From JABWBH01 sp964526695 (GTDB lineage Bacteria; Planctomycetota; Phycisphaerae; UBA1845), in assembly GCA_964526695.1 (NCBI GenBank), contig CAZGJA010000039.1, forward strand, positions 21,070 through 85,069: a DNA stretch of 64,000 bases, written 5' to 3'. The position numbers and the translations under genes were made by a program. Of the stretch, positions 54,221-63,727 are shown piece after piece (position 1 is the first letter of the stretch; each line of letters starts with the position of its first letter). The notes under the pieces were generated by a model that did not search any database, had not been told where the DNA came from, and saw only the letters and a program-made list of their open reading frames with translations.

Positions 54221-55114
54221 TCACGAGATCGCCGAGCGTCCTCCCGTGCCGTTGCTTGTCGATCCAATGTCGCCAAAGCGTCGCTCGCGCCGCGCGTAGG
54301 ACTGAAGGGCGGCGTTGAAGTCCGCCTCGCTGAAGTCGGGCCAGAAGGTGTCGCAGACGTAGATCTCCGCGTAGCTGAGCTGCCAGAGGAGGAAGTTGCT
54401 GAGCCGCCATTCCGAGGCCGTGCGGATGAGCAGGTCCGGGTCCGGCAGGTTGGCCGTGTAAAGGCGATCGCGGATGGTGCGCTCGTCGATCTCCGACGGA
54501 TCGAGCCTGCCGTCCGCTGCCTCCCGGCTGATGGCGCGCACCGCGTCGAGGATTTCCTCTCTCGATCCGTAGTTCAGCGCGAGGCAGAGCTTCAGCCCCG
54601 TGTTCTCCTCGCTGAGCCGGACCGTGCGGTCCATCTCCCCCAGCACCGACGCCGGCAAACCCTCGCGGCGGCCGAGGTGAATGAAGCGGACGTTGTTGTC
54701 GAGGATCGTGGGCCTTTCGGCGATGAGGTACTCCGCGTAGAGGCCCATGAGGAACTCGACCTCTTCGCGCGGACGCTTCCAGTTCTCCGTGCTGAAGGAG
54801 TAGAGCGTCAAGGCGTCCAGCCCCAGCCGGGCACAGTGCGTCACGAGACGGCGGACGGTTTTCGCGCCCTGCTCATGCCCGCGGATGCGCGGCAACCCAC
54901 GAGCCTTCGCCCACCGGCCGTTGCCGTCCATGATGATGGCCACGTGTCGCGGCAGTTGCGCTCGGGCGAGTCCGAGTTCCGCCTGGAGATCGAGCGCCGG
55001 TTGCGCCGGCCTTGCAGGCTGCGCAGGAGGCGCAGGAGGCGCAGGCGGCGCTGGCGGCGCTGGGATCGCCGTGGATTGCGGCATGGGCTGCAAGATGACC
55101 TCGACCTCGTTCAC
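54221..55114 (-). CDS. uppS: Undecaprenyl diphosphate synthase (cis-prenyltransferase)
   Basis: Elongates farnesyl diphosphate with isopentenyl units to the C55 carrier lipid for peptidoglycan and glycan export; cytoplasmic face of the membrane. Signatures: HVAIIMDGNGRWAKARGLPR (catalytic Asp in MDG), GAKTVRRLV, TLYSFSTENWKRP, LNYGSREEI, DLLIRT.SEWRLSNFLLWQ and AEIYVCDTFWPDF. 297 residues, longer than the usual 230-260 because of an N-terminal Pro/Ala tract (PAPPAPPAPPAPPAQP) encoded by 9-nt GGCGCAGGA-type repeats near 55010-55070. The true start may therefore be downstream of that tract, near LDLQAELGLARAQ, but no better-supported ATG is seen. Confidence 0.93.
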   Translation of the reverse strand: MNEVEVILQPMPQSTAIPAPPAPPAPPAPPAQPARPAQPALDLQAELGLARAQLPRHVAIIMDGNGRWAKARGLPRIRGHEQGAKTVRRLVTHCARLGLDALTLYSFSTENWKRPREEVEFLMGLYAEYLIAERPTILDNNVRFIHLGRREGLPASVLGEMDRTVRLSEENTGLKLCLALNYGSREEILDAVRAISREAADGRLDPSEIDERTIRDRLYTANLPDPDLLIRTASEWRLSNFLLWQLSYAEIYVCDTFWPDFSEADFNAALQSYARRERRFGDIGSTSNGTGGRSAIS

Positions 55115-55195
55115 CTCTGACGACTCCTCTTTCGACGAGTCCCCCGCTCAACGACGACTCCGACTACTGACCCGCGAGCGCGACGTTGCGGGGCC

Positions 55196-55310
55196 TGCTC
55201 CTACTCCCCTCCCTCCGAGGGAGGGGCCGGGGGAGGGTGTTTGCATGAGAAATCGCCTGAGTCTCCAACGGACTCCGGTGCGCAGCGCGTGGATTGCCTT
55301 GACGTTTTGA
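55196..55310. repeat. CCCTCCGAGGGAGGG hairpin and GACTCCGGTGCGCAGCG repeat
   Basis: Second copies of two families: the CCCTCCGAGGGAGGG palindrome with GGGGGAGGG tail (55206-55235; first copy 6.3 kb) and the GACTCCGGTGCGCAGCG block (first copy 53.8 kb). Confidence 0.65.
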
Positions 55311-55325
55311 CGGGTCGTCCCGTTG

Positions 55326-55622
55326 TGCCCCGGAGGGGCAGCCGAGAATAGCCCAGCCATTCATGGCTGGGGAATGTCGCGTTCGACAGCGCAGTCCCGG
55401 AGGGACGGCTGGTTGGCATCGCGATATGCACACGTCATTTCCGTGCTTCATTCGTCCCTCCGGGGCTTTCGGTGCATCGCCGCGAACATCCCAGCGATAA
55501 ATCGCTGGGCTACTCTCGGCTGCCCCTCCGGGGCACAAGCGACCCCGTCGATTTCCCTGCATGATCGTAGGTTCATGCGATTCCTACGCCCGGCAACCAG
55601 AGCCAACTGGAAACTCAGTAAC
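55326..55622. repeat. Inverted pair of CCCCGGAGGGGCAGCCGAGA elements with composite repeat
   Basis: Left element 55326-55378 (CCCCGGAGGGGCAGCCGAGA, TAGCCCAGCCATTCATGGCTG) and right element 55486-55541 in reverse (CCCAGCGATAAATCGCTGGG, CTCGGCTGCCCCTCCGGGG). Between them lie GTCCCGGAGGGACGG and CGTCCCTCCGGGGC. The composite repeat copy 2 follows to 55622 (first copy at 32790-32886). No gene is present from 55115 to 55714. Confidence 0.75.
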
Positions 55623-55714
55623 ACTCAAGTCCAAGCTGTCCCTCAAAATCGAGCGGGCTGAAGGCCGCGGCTCGGATACTGAGATAGGTTCCAAAACGTC
55701 GGGCATGACCCGCC

Positions 55715-57070
<1,356 letters not shown>

Positions 57071-57113
57071 AACGGTTTTCGCCTTATCTCGACTCTTGCC
57101 GCCCTTCAGGGAG

Positions 57114-57563
57114 TCACGCGACCCGGCTGAAGTGATCCAATCGCCCGGGTAATCGGGCCGGGCGTTCTTGCAGAGCCGCAGGTTCGAGCGGCCCTTTCAA
57201 AGCCGTATCCCCGCATGTTCGGCGGAAGGCGGTTATCGCATCGCTGAACGTCGCCTCTTTCTTGGCGTGCCACGGTGCGCCCCGCGTGGCGGCGGTCCGC
57301 CCTCCATGTGGCGGGCGAAGACCAGACTTACGAGGTTTGACATCCCGAGCAACTACGGCGCCGTTCGCTGCACGCCTTGCCGCGACCCGCTGCGCGGGAT
57401 GGATAATCCCAGATGAGCGCGCCGCCTGGCACGTCACCTCGATGTCCCATCGTCCAGCATAGGGACCGACCGTCTCTTCGGAAAGCAACGTCGAATCCGT
57501 GGCGTGGAAATACTCGTCGCAGCGCGTGCCCTGCACATCGTGGATGACGCCGCGGCGTCCCAA
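57114..57563 (-). pseudogene. Decayed DDE transposase C-terminal fragment
   Basis: The frame reads DEYFHATDSTLLSEETV then GPYAGRWDIEVTCQAARSSG, followed after junk by PWHAKKEATFSDAITAFRR. This order (Y-x-(Y/W)RWxIExT with the catalytic Glu, then PW..K...TFSDA...RR) is the C-terminal end of a DDE-type insertion-sequence transposase common in planctomycetes. The N-terminal half, the first two Asp residues and any terminal inverted repeats are missing, and part of the sequence appears to shift frame toward 57699. Read as an old IS remnant. Confidence 0.6.
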
Positions 57564-57716
57564 GGCTGCTGAGCAGAAAACCGCCCCGGGGCGACACTTT
57601 CCGGCGAGTCCTCCTCACCCCCTTCCAAACCGCGCGCCGATTTATACCCAAGGAATCACCCCCTATCGCGTATATTAAAAAAGAGGAGAATGTCCCCACG
57701 GGGAGGAGGGACGGTC

Positions 57717-57962
57717 ATGTTCACCACTCCGATGACCTTGATCCTGATGATCGGATGCCTTGCGGCCGGCGTTGTCGGCATCGCGCTCGTGATTCTCTCT
57801 GCGCGCCGGGATCGCGCAGGGGCCGGGGAGAAGCCCGCGCCGCCGGCGCCGGGAGAGGCGGCGGGCGGGGCGTCGCGTAACTGTCCGCGATGCCTGCAGT
57901 TCAGCCCGGGATACGCGAAGTACTGCGCTCACTGCGGCTACGCCTTCGATGCGGAGTCTTGA
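57717..57962 (+). CDS. Small zinc-ribbon membrane protein
   Basis: 81 residues from ATG 57717 with GGAGGAGGG upstream. One membrane helix (TLILMIGCLAAGVVGIALVIL), a Pro/Ala/Gly linker, then a single zinc ribbon CPRC...YCAHCGYAFD at the C-terminus. The region just upstream (TATATTAAAAAAGAGGAG, 57671-57688) is the most AT-rich of the neighbourhood and may hold the promoter. It precedes the two SPFH genes by 63 bases and is probably cotranscribed. Confidence 0.7.
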   Translation: MFTTPMTLILMIGCLAAGVVGIALVILSARRDRAGAGEKPAPPAPGEAAGGASRNCPRCLQFSPGYAKYCAHCGYAFDAES

Positions 57963-58025
57963 GTTTCACCGGCGGCGCGGCCCGATGCGCCGCCGCCGAA
58001 TCTCGTTGATGCGGGAGAATCAAGC

Positions 58026-59624
58026 ATGTCTCAGTTTCCAAGTCCCAAGCCCCGGCCGGGGTTGGGGTGGCTGGCGAAGAGCCTGATCGGCATGGGCGTG
58101 ATCGCGCTGGGAGGACTGCTGGTCCTGGGCGCGCTGCTGTGGTGGACGGTCGTCCGCGTGGACGTCGGCTCGGACGAGCTGCTGGTGCTGATCAACAAGA
58201 GCGGCGACGAGCTGCCGCGCGATCTGGGTCCGGACTTCGACGATCAGGTGATCCTCTACCCTGAACTGGTGCAGGCCATCGCGAAGAAGACCGGCCAGTC
58301 GCCCGAGGATGTCCGCCGCGGCACGCAGGGCGTTCAACTCGATGTCCTGCTGGCGGGACGCTACTTCCCCAACCCGTACCGCTACGAGCGTCACGTGATC
58401 AAGGCCACGGTCATCGGTCCCAACGAAGTCGGCGTGCTCATTCGCCAGTTCGGCAAGCCGCTGCCCTTCCCCAAGACCGTCGCCACCGAGCCGGACGAGC
58501 GCGGTCCGGTTGCGGAGGTGCTCCAGCCGGGACGGCACGACATCAACCTGCTGGCGTACGAGGTGCAGAAGTTCGACATGATGCTGGTCCCGGAGGGGCA
58601 CTGCGGCGTGGTGACGCTGCTCAGCGGGCGCGATCCGGCCACGCCGAACACGTACACGGTCGAAGCCGGGGAGAAGGGCGTGCAGCGCGAGGTGCTGCCG
58701 CCAGGTCGGCATCCGTACAACCCGTACCTGCAGCGCATCGACCTCGTCGATCTTCGAAGCCACAAGTACGACATGCTCGGCGACGAGGCCATCTACTTCC
58801 CGTCCAACGACAGCTTTCCCATCGAGCTGTTCGGGTACGTCGAATGGGCTGTGCGCCCGGACCGCGTGGCGGAGGTCACCGTGGCGTACGGCGACGAGGA
58901 GGACATTCTCAAGAAGGCCGTGCTGCCGCACGTCCGCAGCATCTCGCGCATCCAAGGCTCGCGGCTGCGGGCGCGGGAGTTCATCGGCAAGACGCGCACC
59001 GAGTTCCAGGATCACCTGCTGACGGAACTCAAGAAGCAGTGCTGGCGCGAAGGCGTGGACATCAAGTCCGCCGCCATCACCGAGATCAAGCTCCCCCCGG
59101 AAATTGCCGCGCTGATCAGCGCGCGCGAGCAGGCCGACCAGGACATGATGCGCTCCACCAGCCAGATTGAAGAGGCCAAGTCCGAGGCGCGGCTGGTCGA
59201 GGAGCGCGAGCGGCAGGAGCAGAACCGCAAGATCGGCGACGCGAAACGCGGCGTCGTGTCCATCACGAAGAAGGCCGATCAAGACAAGGTGGTGCAGGTC
59301 ACGAACGCCGAACGGGAGCTTGGGGTCGCAAGACTCAACCTCGAGGCCGCGGAGAAGCTCGCCGCGGCGACGCGATCCAAGGGGGAAGCGGAGGCGAACG
59401 TCGTGCTGTTCGGCTATGAGGCGCGCGCCGAACCGCTCAAGATGGCGGTCAACGCCTTCGGCGACGGCGAAACCTATGCTCAGCAGTTCTTCTTCCAGAA
59501 GGTCGCACCGGCGATCCAGACCATTCTGACCAACACGGAAGGCCCGTTCGCGGAGATATTCAAGCAGTTCCAGATGTTCCCGGCCTCGTCGCCGTCGGCA
59601 TCGAAGGGAGGGTCGCAGCAGTGA
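58026..59624 (+). CDS. SPFH/band 7 domain protein 1
   Basis: 532 residues. One N-terminal helix (about 17-45, LIGMGVIALGGLLVLGALLWW) anchors it. A long extra-membrane region follows, with repeated 'RYFPNPYRYERHVIKATVIGPNEVGVLIRQFG' and 'GRHPYNPYLQRI' segments, the SPFH (stomatin/prohibitin/flotillin) core at about 240-350, and a coiled coil at about 360-480 (REQADQDMMRSTSQIEEAKSE). Such proteins build large rings or membrane microdomain scaffolds and may associate with proteases. It ends in a 4-base overlap with the next SPFH gene, so they are translated as a pair. Confidence 0.85.
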   Translation: MSQFPSPKPRPGLGWLAKSLIGMGVIALGGLLVLGALLWWTVVRVDVGSDELLVLINKSGDELPRDLGPDFDDQVILYPELVQAIAKKTGQSPEDVRRGTQGVQLDVLLAGRYFPNPYRYERHVIKATVIGPNEVGVLIRQFGKPLPFPKTVATEPDERGPVAEVLQPGRHDINLLAYEVQKFDMMLVPEGHCGVVTLLSGRDPATPNTYTVEAGEKGVQREVLPPGRHPYNPYLQRIDLVDLRSHKYDMLGDEAIYFPSNDSFPIELFGYVEWAVRPDRVAEVTVAYGDEEDILKKAVLPHVRSISRIQGSRLRAREFIGKTRTEFQDHLLTELKKQCWREGVDIKSAAITEIKLPPEIAALISAREQADQDMMRSTSQIEEAKSEARLVEERERQEQNRKIGDAKRGVVSITKKADQDKVVQVTNAERELGVARLNLEAAEKLAAATRSKGEAEANVVLFGYEARAEPLKMAVNAFGDGETYAQQFFFQKVAPAIQTILTNTEGPFAEIFKQFQMFPASSPSASKGGSQQ

Positions 59625-61390
59625 CGCTTCGCAAACTGATTCCGACCGTGGTGGGCACGGTGCTGATCCTCACGTCGGTCATCACGGCCATTTACTGGAC
59701 GCAGTTCCGCTTCTACGTGCCGCCTGACTCGTGCGCCGTGCTGAAGCGCAAGACAGGAAAAGACCTGCCCCCGGACCAGCGCATCGCCACGGAGCCGGGG
59801 CAGAAAGGCCTCCGCGAGCACGTCCTCGGACCGGGCCGGTACTTCCTGAGCCCCTGGGACTGGGATTGGACGATCGTGCCGCTCACCGTGGTCCCGGCGG
59901 GCAATCCCTCGAAGTGGGAATGGGTCCACTCGCTCGACGAGTCCCAGCGTGCGCGCATCAAGGCCGGTGATTTCAAGTTTCAGGGCGAATATCCTCAGGT
60001 CGGCGTGGTCACGCGCAAGATCGGCAAAGAGCCTCGCGAGGGGCAGACGATCGTCGATCGCGCTTCCGGCGAGAAAGGCGTGTGGCGCGAGGTTCTGACG
60101 CCGGGCACGTACCGGCTCAATCCCAACGTCTTCGAGATCGAGTATCACCCGGCGGTGGTGATCCCCGCCGGGTTCGTCGGCGTGGTGACCAACCTGTTCG
60201 GGCAGGACACGGCGCGCGAGGCGCCCGGTACAGGCGCAGCGCCGCAGGCCCCGCAAGCACCGGAGATCGCGGAGCCGCCTTCGAGCACGGAGGCGGCGGT
60301 CCCGCCTCCGGCGACCGATCCGCAGAAGAAGGTTGAAGTCGACACGATGACCTCCATCACGCGAGCGCTGGCGGAACCGGGCGAACGCGGAACGATGCGC
60401 AACGTCCTTCAGCCCGGCGTTTATTTCATCAACCCCAAGCTCCAGCGGGTCATCCCCGTCGAGGTCGGCTATAACGAGTACTCGCAGGTGAAAGTCAGCG
60501 AGGCCGAGAACAACCGCATCTCCTTCTCGTCCGAGACGGGGTACATCATCAAGATCGGGGTGACGGTGATCTGGGGCATCCATCCGACGCATGCGGCTCA
60601 AATCATCAACGAATTCGGCAACATCGACGGCGTGCTGGACAAGATCATCTCGCCGCAGCTTCGGTCGATCTGCCGCAACATCGGCGCGACCTACGCCGCG
60701 CGCGACTTCATCCAGGGCGCGCGACGCGAGGAGTTTCAGCGGGAACTGACCGCGGAGCTGAAGCGCGTCTGCGGCGAGAAGCACGTGGATGTCCTGCTCG
60801 CGCTGGTCCGCGAGGTCGAGGTTCACGCGCCGGACGAACGGGGCGGAGAAGTCACCGAGGATCTCAAGAAGACCATTCAGGAGAGCTTCCTCGCCGTCGA
60901 GAAGCAACTGACCAACGAGAAGCAGCGTGAGGCCGCTATCGTCAAGGCCACCCTCGAGGAAGAGAAAAAGAAGATCGAGATCGCGCGGGAGACCATCCAG
61001 GCCGACACGCGGCTGATGGTCGCCGACATCCAGGCCGACGGTGAGAAGGATGCGGCGCAGGTTCAGGCGCAGGCGAACCTCGAGGCGGCCACGCTGCAGC
61101 AGAAGGTGGCCGAGCTGGACGCCAAGCGCATTCAGATTCTCGGTCAGGCGGCGGCGGACGTGGAGCGGTTCAAGAAGGAGGCCGAGGCGAAGGGCTACAA
61201 GATGCTCGTCGAGGCGTTCGGCTCCGCGCGGGCATACAACCTTTACACCTTTGCGGAGAACTTCCAGCCTCAGAGCATCAAGCTCATCTTCGCGGGCGAG
61301 GGCACGTTCTGGACGGACCTCGGCAAGTTCGAGGAAGTCGGCGCGGCCAAGATCCTGCAATCCGCCGCCACGAGCCAGTCCAGACCGTAA
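59621..61390 (+). CDS. SPFH/band 7 domain protein 2
   Basis: 589 residues, GTG start overlapping the upstream stop by four bases. One N-terminal helix (LIPTVVGTVLILTSVITAIYW), a band-7 region with LGPGRYFLSPWDWDWTIVPL and PGTYRLNPNVFEIEYHPAVVIPAGFVGVVTNLFG, a Pro/Ala/Glu linker (about 200-245), and the SPFH core with QPGVYFINPKLQRVIPVEVG and IINEFGNIDGVLDKIISPQLRS. A long coiled coil follows (about 415-530). It is a paralogue of the first and likely its ring partner. The usual NfeD or protease neighbours are absent. Confidence 0.85.
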   Translation: MTLRKLIPTVVGTVLILTSVITAIYWTQFRFYVPPDSCAVLKRKTGKDLPPDQRIATEPGQKGLREHVLGPGRYFLSPWDWDWTIVPLTVVPAGNPSKWEWVHSLDESQRARIKAGDFKFQGEYPQVGVVTRKIGKEPREGQTIVDRASGEKGVWREVLTPGTYRLNPNVFEIEYHPAVVIPAGFVGVVTNLFGQDTAREAPGTGAAPQAPQAPEIAEPPSSTEAAVPPPATDPQKKVEVDTMTSITRALAEPGERGTMRNVLQPGVYFINPKLQRVIPVEVGYNEYSQVKVSEAENNRISFSSETGYIIKIGVTVIWGIHPTHAAQIINEFGNIDGVLDKIISPQLRSICRNIGATYAARDFIQGARREEFQRELTAELKRVCGEKHVDVLLALVREVEVHAPDERGGEVTEDLKKTIQESFLAVEKQLTNEKQREAAIVKATLEEEKKKIEIARETIQADTRLMVADIQADGEKDAAQVQAQANLEAATLQQKVAELDAKRIQILGQAAADVERFKKEAEAKGYKMLVEAFGSARAYNLYTFAENFQPQSIKLIFAGEGTFWTDLGKFEEVGAAKILQSAATSQSRP

Positions 61391-61438
61391 AGGGGCAGGG
61401 AGGCTCCTCCTTCTTTGCATAGCAGAAGAGCGAGGCGC

Positions 61439-61578
61439 GTCATTCCCGCGCAGGCGGGAATCCACGTTCCGCAACAAACTGGGCCCCCGCCTGCGCGAGG
61501 GTGCCAAGCACCCGAGCGCCGACGCCCGAACCCTGAACCCTAAACCCCGAACCCTGAACCCTGAACCCTGAACCCCGG
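61439..61578. repeat. CATTCCCGCGCAGGCGGGAATCC hairpin and CCCTGAA telomere-like array
   Basis: The hairpin copy is at 61441 (first copy 53.7 kb), followed by CCCCCGCCTGCGCGAGGG. From 61525 about six CCCTGAA-type units (with CCCTAAA and CCCCGAA variants) run to 61576, the reverse complement of the array at 49.65 kb. Confidence 0.8.
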
Positions 61579-61705
61579 CCCCTGCCCTCGCGTTTGGTGA
61601 ATGAACGGATATTGGCTCGGAACCCGGCAAAGGTTACCCTTCGCACATCTGCGAGCCGCGATGGGCGGTTCGATCCTGCCGACTTTTGCAATTGGGAGTT
61701 CATCC

Positions 61706-62443
61706 ATGATGACGCGCAGCGCAGCGCTGTGGACGGTGGTTGCTTCAACGAGCCTGCTTCCGGCGGCCATGCCGGCAAGGGCGCAAGACCCCGTCAAGGT
61801 TGGACCGACCATCTACAAAACCGTCTTTGAGAACGACGCCGTTCGGCTCTGCTCCCTCACCTTCAAGCCGGGCGAGAAGATCGCCATGCACTCGCATCCC
61901 GACCACCTCGTGTACATCCTCACCGAGGGCAAGCTCAAGCTCAGCTACCCCGACGGCAAGACGCAGGATCTCGACGGCAAGCCCGGCGCCGCCAACTGGA
62001 TCAAAGCCGAGTCGCACGCCGCCGAGAACGTCGGCAAGGCGGACTTCCGCGGCATCGTCGTCGAGCTTAAGAAGCCCGCATCGCCCGGCGCCAAGCCCGT
62101 CGCGGGGCCTGAGGGGCAGGATCCCGTCAAGACCGATCCCGCGAAGACCAAGGTCGTCTTTGAGAACGAGCGCGTCCGCGTCATCGAATCGCATCTCAAG
62201 CCCGGCGAGAAACTGGCCATGCACTGGCACCCCGCCAACATCATCTACGCCCTCACGGACGCCAAGGCCAAGTTTACGGATCCTGCCGGCAAGGTTACGG
62301 AGAAGTCGCTCGCGGCCGGCGCGACCCTGTGGAACGAGCCGGTCAGCCATGCGGTTGAAAACGTCGGCACGGCGGAGATGAGGGCGCTGAACATCGAGTT
62401 CAAGGAGCCGATGGAACCCGCGCCCAAGGCCAAGGCGGGCTGA
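61706..62443 (+). CDS. Secreted tandem-cupin protein
   Basis: 245 residues from ATG 61706 (adjacent ATG 61709) with signal peptide MMTRSAALWTVVASTSLLPAAMPARAQD. Two cupin domains in tandem share a pattern: FENDAVRLCSLTFKPGEKIAMHSHPDHLVYILTEGKLKL and FENERVRVIESHLKPGEKLAMHWHPANIIYALTDAKAKF. The metal-ligand motif is H-x-H-P in the first (HSHP) and H-x-H-P in the second (HWHP); later the SHAAENVG / SHAVENVG strands carry another His. Function unknown; could bind a metal or small ligand in the periplasm. Confidence 0.78.
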   Translation: MMTRSAALWTVVASTSLLPAAMPARAQDPVKVGPTIYKTVFENDAVRLCSLTFKPGEKIAMHSHPDHLVYILTEGKLKLSYPDGKTQDLDGKPGAANWIKAESHAAENVGKADFRGIVVELKKPASPGAKPVAGPEGQDPVKTDPAKTKVVFENERVRVIESHLKPGEKLAMHWHPANIIYALTDAKAKFTDPAGKVTEKSLAAGATLWNEPVSHAVENVGTAEMRALNIEFKEPMEPAPKAKAG

Positions 62444-62621
62444 GATAGACTGGCCCCGCCGCCGCTCCCCTCGTGGCGCGATGCGGAGCCGGGTGAGTCG
62501 TGGACCGCTTGGAAGTGCGCGGGTCGCAAGCCCGCGCGCAGGGCGGTCCATGCCCACCGTCCGCTTGAACCCAAAGCGCAACGGGTGCGGCCTGCGGCAG
62601 GCCGCCCAAGGTTCAACCCGT

Positions 62622-62816
62622 TTACAACGACCACACGTGAATCACCACGCCGTTCACGTCCGTGCCGCCGAGTCCTCGCTCCACCATGAACAGCCGCCGG
62701 TTGGCAGGGTCGAACGCCATGCCGCCAGTGCCTCCGCAGGTGTGCCTGGCGGCATCCGTGCAATCGGCACGCCATACTTCAATCGCGGAGAACCACGCAC
62801 GAACTGGCCCATTCAT
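62622..62816 (-). pseudogene. C-terminal fragment of a secreted protein
   Basis: The frame ends GGMAFDPANRRLFMVERGLG, then NGVVIHVWSL, the usual ending of planctomycete secreted 'GGxAxDxxxxRLxVVE...VHVW' proteins, but nothing recognisable lies upstream of the Cys-Gly-Gly-Thr. It is probably a 3' remnant of a deleted gene. The 821-base gap 62444-63264 otherwise shows no gene; it contains a G11 run (63080-63090). Confidence 0.42.
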
Positions 62817-63264
62817 CGCCGAGGCGTTGAATATTGGACAAACCCCTTGACCTGGCCGGTCCCATGGGGTAGCATGATTACCGCCTTGTGGTGTGTTGCG
62901 AGCCGCGTTCGTCGCTAGTGCCCGTCTGCGGCCGCAGGGGAACTGCCCAGTGACTCGATGCCTTGAATCTGCCTCCGTGCGCGGCCACCTCGAACTTGTC
63001 GAGCGACAGCGAGCCTTTTCAGCGAGTGAGATTCTCCCCGTTGTTGCGCCGCGACCCTCGGCAGTTGTGAAGATGGGCAGGGGGGGGGGGATAGGCAGGG
63101 AGCCTCGTCCTCCTCCGTTGGCTTAAGACGCGGCAGAACCCAAGGCCGCGTTGCCCTTCTCTTGGCTCTACTTGCCCCGTCCCTGTTCCTGTTCAAGTTT
63201 CATAACAACTGACCTTCACGGCCGCCCGTATTGGCGGGCGCGCCCATTGAATGGAGGAAACTTC

Positions 63265-63711
63265 ATGTTTACCAGAATCCGGTCCTGCGGGATCTTCCTG
63301 CTGGTACCGTGCATGTTGATCCTGTGTCTCGGCGTTGCGGGAGGGCACGATCCGGGCTTATTCGCTGACCCTTCGCTCCGCACCTCGTTCACCTATGTGG
63401 GTGGCGGGAATTGCAACGGGGACTGGAGCAACGCGGGCTGCTGGTCGGCCACCGGCTGCACCTCGGTGCTCTGCTACCCCCGGACCGGCAACGATGACGC
63501 GATATTCAATGCCTCGTTCGGCACCATCGGTCTGGACGCAAGCTACACCATTGATGATCTGACCATCGACGACGGAGGCCACACGGCTTTCAACGCCGCG
63601 GGGACGGCCCGGACGCTCACCTGCGACACGGTGGTCATCTCGGGAGAGACCAACAGTGGCGATGAGGGCGGCGCGACCGTGACAGCTTTGGCCTGCGTCG
63701 AAACCAACTGA
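63265..63711 (+). CDS. Small secreted protein (beta-strand rich, NGxWSNAxxW type)
   Basis: 148 residues from ATG 63265 with GGAGGAAAC upstream. Signal peptide MFTRIRSCGIFLLVPCMLILCLGVAGG. The mature part, GNCNGDWSNAGCWSAT then NDDAIFNASFGTIGLDASYTIDDLTIDDGG, resembles the start of surface beta-helix or autotransporter-associated repeat proteins ('GxWxxAxxWxxxxxPGxxDxaxf') but contains three extra Cys pairs and is very short. Either a truncated version or a small stand-alone domain. Confidence 0.62.
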   Translation: MFTRIRSCGIFLLVPCMLILCLGVAGGHDPGLFADPSLRTSFTYVGGGNCNGDWSNAGCWSATGCTSVLCYPRTGNDDAIFNASFGTIGLDASYTIDDLTIDDGGHTAFNAAGTARTLTCDTVVISGETNSGDEGGATVTALACVETN

Positions 63712-63727
63712 AAGCCGCGAGGGTCTT

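Noticed and set aside
59480..61630. 716-codon open frame antisense to the SPFH pair
   Set aside because: Runs through repeat sequence at both ends and shows no domain.
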